Assembly: GCF_900106695.1 (NCBI RefSeq)
Contig: NZ_FNMZ01000001.1
Location: forward strand, 372,001 to 436,000
DNA from: Albimonas donghaensis
Lineage (GTDB): Bacteria; Pseudomonadota; Alphaproteobacteria; Rhodobacterales; Rhodobacteraceae
DNA: 64,000 nucleotides
Direction of reading: 5' to 3'
This document shows, in pieces, positions 62,069 to 64,000 of the stretch (position 1 is its first letter; each line of letters begins with the position of its first letter). The position numbers were made by a program, and so were the translations under genes. The notes below the pieces were generated by a model. It made no database searches and was not told where the DNA came from. It was given only the letters and a program-made list of their open reading frames with translations.

Positions 62069-63418
62069 ATGAGCACGCTGCTGCTGCGCGGGGCCGAGGT
62101 GCTGGTCACCATGGACGGCGCCCGCCGCGAGATCCCGGGCGGCGGGCTCTTTGCGCGCGACGGGGTGATCGAGGCGGTGGGCGCGCCCGCCGACCTGCCG
62201 CGGGATGCCGACGAGGTGATCGACGCTGCCGGCTGCGTGGTCACGCCGGGGCTGGTGAACACCCATCACCACCTGTTCCAGACCCTGACCCGCGCCGTGC
62301 CCGCGGGGCAGGACGCGCTGCTTTTCGGCTGGTTGCAGTCGCTCTACCCGATCTGGGCGCGGATGGGGCCGGAGGAGATCCGCGTCTCCGCCATGATCGG
62401 GCTGGCGGAGATGGCGCTGACCGGCTGCACCCTGTCCTCGGACCATCTCTACCTGTTCCCCAACGGCGCGCGGCTGGATGACGAGATCGACGCGGCCCGC
62501 GCGCTGGGGGTGCGGCTGCACGCCATGCGCGGCTCGATGAGCGTGGGGGAGAGCGCGGGAGGCCTGCCGCCGGATGCGCTGTGCGAGGCCGAGCCGGCGA
62601 TCCTGGAGGACTGCATCCGGGTCATCGACGCCTTCCACGACCCGAACCCCGGCGCGATGATCCGGGTGGGGGTGGCGCCGTGCTCGCCGTTTTCGGTGAG
62701 CCCGGAGCTGATGCGGGATTCGGCGCTGCTGGCCCGCGACAAGGGGGTGATGATGCACACCCACCTGGCCGAGAACGACGAGGACATCGCCTTTTCGCTG
62801 GAACGGTTCGGGCAGCGGCCGGGGGATTTCGCGGAAGGGCTCGGCTGGACCGGGCCGGATGTGTGGCATGCGCATTGCGTGAAGCTGGACGCGGGCGAGA
62901 TCGACCTGTTCGCGCGCTCGGGCACCGGGGTGGCGCATTGCCCGTGCTCCAATTGCCGGCTGGGCTCGGGGATCGCGCCGGTGCGGGCGATGCGGGATGC
63001 GGGCGTGAAGGTGGGGCTGGGGGTGGACGGCTCGGCCTCCAACGACGCGGGCGACCTGATGGGCGAGGCGCGCCAGGCCATGCTGTTGCAGCGCGTGGCC
63101 CGGGGCGCCGACGCGATGAGCGCGCGCGAGGCGCTGGAGATCGCCACGCGGGGCGGGGCGGCGGTGCTGGGGCGCGACGATCTGGGGTCGCTGGAGCCGG
63201 GCAAGCGGGCGGATTTCGCGGTGTTCGACGTGGGCGGGATCGCCCAGGCCGGGTCCTGGGACCTTGTGGCGGGGCTGGTGCTTTGCGCCCCGGCGCGGGC
63301 GCGGGAGGTGCGGGTCGAGGGCCGCGCCGTGGTCCGTGAAGGCCGCATCGCCATGGCCGGCTGGGACCGCGTGGCGGCGCGGCAGAAGGCGCTGACGCGC
63401 AAGCTCGCGGGGGCGTGA
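62069..63418 (+). CDS. 8-oxoguanine deaminase / guanine deaminase-like amidohydrolase
   Basis: A 449-residue amidohydrolase. Metal-site motifs: VNTHHHLFQTLTRA, MMHTHLAENDEDIAFSLERFG, WHAHCVKLDAGEI and GLGVDGSASNDAGDL. HTHLAEN plus CPCSNCRLGSG and the overall length fit the 8-oxoguanine deaminase group (TrzN/AtzB-like cytosine/guanine deaminases), which yields urate from 8-oxoguanine. Downstream of puuD it would feed urate into the pathway. Confidence 0.88.
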   Translation: MSTLLLRGAEVLVTMDGARREIPGGGLFARDGVIEAVGAPADLPRDADEVIDAAGCVVTPGLVNTHHHLFQTLTRAVPAGQDALLFGWLQSLYPIWARMGPEEIRVSAMIGLAEMALTGCTLSSDHLYLFPNGARLDDEIDAARALGVRLHAMRGSMSVGESAGGLPPDALCEAEPAILEDCIRVIDAFHDPNPGAMIRVGVAPCSPFSVSPELMRDSALLARDKGVMMHTHLAENDEDIAFSLERFGQRPGDFAEGLGWTGPDVWHAHCVKLDAGEIDLFARSGTGVAHCPCSNCRLGSGIAPVRAMRDAGVKVGLGVDGSASNDAGDLMGEARQAMLLQRVARGADAMSAREALEIATRGGAAVLGRDDLGSLEPGKRADFAVFDVGGIAQAGSWDLVAGLVLCAPARAREVRVEGRAVVREGRIAMAGWDRVAARQKALTRKLAGA

Positions 63419-63674
63419 AGGACGGAGGGAGGACGGGGGAGGTGAAGGACGGGGGACGGGGTCGGGCCTCGCGGGGCTTCGCCCGCATCGTCCCGCCCGC
63501 CGTCCCCGGTTCCGGCCCGCCTTCGCGCGCGGTTCGCGACGTCTTCTGTCGCGAAAGGGGCGCGCCTGGGCGACCCCGGCCTGTCGGCAACGGACGCGCG
63601 GCGGGTCGGCGGGACGCCTAGAGAAGGCTCCCCGGCCGCGCGCCTCCGCGCCGCCCTTGCGAGACCGTTCCTCC

Positions 63675-64000
63675 ATGCTCACCCCCGTCGCGCTGCCCGA
63701 CCTGTTCTCCCGCGAGGATTGCGCCCGCATCATCGCGCTGGCCGAGGGCGGGGCGCTGGACGAGGCCCGCCTGGTCGGCGGCCGCGCCGTCGCCGAGAAA
63801 CGCCGCGCCCGCATCGCCTGGCTGGACGACGAGGGCGCGGCGTCCTGGGTCATGGCGCGCCTGATGCGGGCGGTGGCGGACGCCAATCGCGACGGGTTCG
63901 GCTTCGACATCGAGGCGTTCGAGGAGCGCGGTCAGGTCGCGCTTTACGAAGAGGCGGCGGGCGGAGGCTTCGACTGGCATTCGGACGTGGGCGACGGCCC
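63675..64000 (+). CDS. 2OG-Fe(II) oxygenase (PKHD/prolyl-4-hydroxylase-like), partial
   Basis: The first 108 residues, cut by the right edge. It starts MLTPVALPDLFSREDCARIIALAEGG. RRARIAWLDDEGAASWVMARLMRAVADANRDGFGFDIEAFEERGQVALYEEAAGGGFDWHSDVGDG matches the P4Hc/PKHD pattern, with the H-x-D iron ligands visible in WHSDVG. The second His and the 2-oxoglutarate Arg lie beyond the window. Confidence 0.85.
   Translation, partial: MLTPVALPDLFSREDCARIIALAEGGALDEARLVGGRAVAEKRRARIAWLDDEGAASWVMARLMRAVADANRDGFGFDIEAFEERGQVALYEEAAGGGFDWHSDVGDG

Overview
The window looks like a chromosomal segment of a very GC-rich alphaproteobacterium, most likely a deep-branching member of the Rhodobacterales. This is inferred from codon bias, gene content (etfBA, ParC, ZapA with an upstream coiled-coil gene, PuuD, GlnE, the HIG1/adenosyltransferase/etf run) and tight ATGA/GTGA gene overlaps. 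There are no rRNA genes, no convincing tRNA genes, no CRISPR array and no transposase. Most of the window is ordinary housekeeping sequence.

Layout. 1-6 kb: an ArsR-type repressor with a DUF318/ArsP-like permease running off the left edge, gloB with a divergent methyltransferase, a three-gene minus operon (hydrolase, GNAT, DUF2799 lipoprotein) and a GT4 glycosyltransferase. 6-17.7 kb: a crotonase, two tandem SDRs, parC, another SDR, a HIG1 membrane protein, a cobalamin adenosyltransferase, etfBA, a secreted protein, a RidA-like protein and an MFS carrier. 17.9-25.9 kb: a compact operon with an NMT1/THI5-type ABC importer, a cytosine-deaminase-like amidohydrolase, an FAD oxidoreductase, a flavodoxin-fold quinone reductase, an IPNS-like oxygenase and a creatininase-family hydrolase; it reads as an uptake and ring-opening pathway for an unidentified N-heterocycle. 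26-29 kb: a chemoreceptor and a periplasmic Cache/PDC protein. 29-38 kb: central carbon genes (gap, pgk, class I fba) interleaved with a GNAT, MarC, an RTX protein and a class D beta-lactamase.

The most interesting region is 38.2-44.4 kb, a lasso-peptide (RiPP) cluster. On the minus strand are a methyltransferase, a 42-codon precursor gene at 38816-38944 and the B2 leader peptidase. On the plus strand are an HPr-kinase-like kinase, the B1/RRE protein and the asparagine-synthetase-like cyclase. The precursor has a W-x-x-P leader motif, a Thr at leader position -2, a core starting with Gly, a single possible ring acceptor (Asp at core position 8), two Cys beyond the ring and a C-terminal Ser. 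The C-terminal Ser fits a paeninodin-type kinase. The methyltransferase may add a second tailoring step. A candidate promoter and an intergenic terminator bracket the precursor.

44.4-64 kb: recR with an MsbA-like ABC exporter, a class V aminotransferase, ileS, tkt, a coiled-coil gene and zapA (with a very long acidic tail), glnE, a histone-deacetylase-like hydrolase, then a purine catabolism block (uraD, puuD, 8-oxoguanine deaminase) and the start of a 2OG-Fe(II) oxygenase. A short hairpin-forming intergenic repeat recurs at 2647, 7037 and 60099-60161; at the last site two copies form a perfect 23-bp inverted repeat containing the stop codons of two convergent genes.
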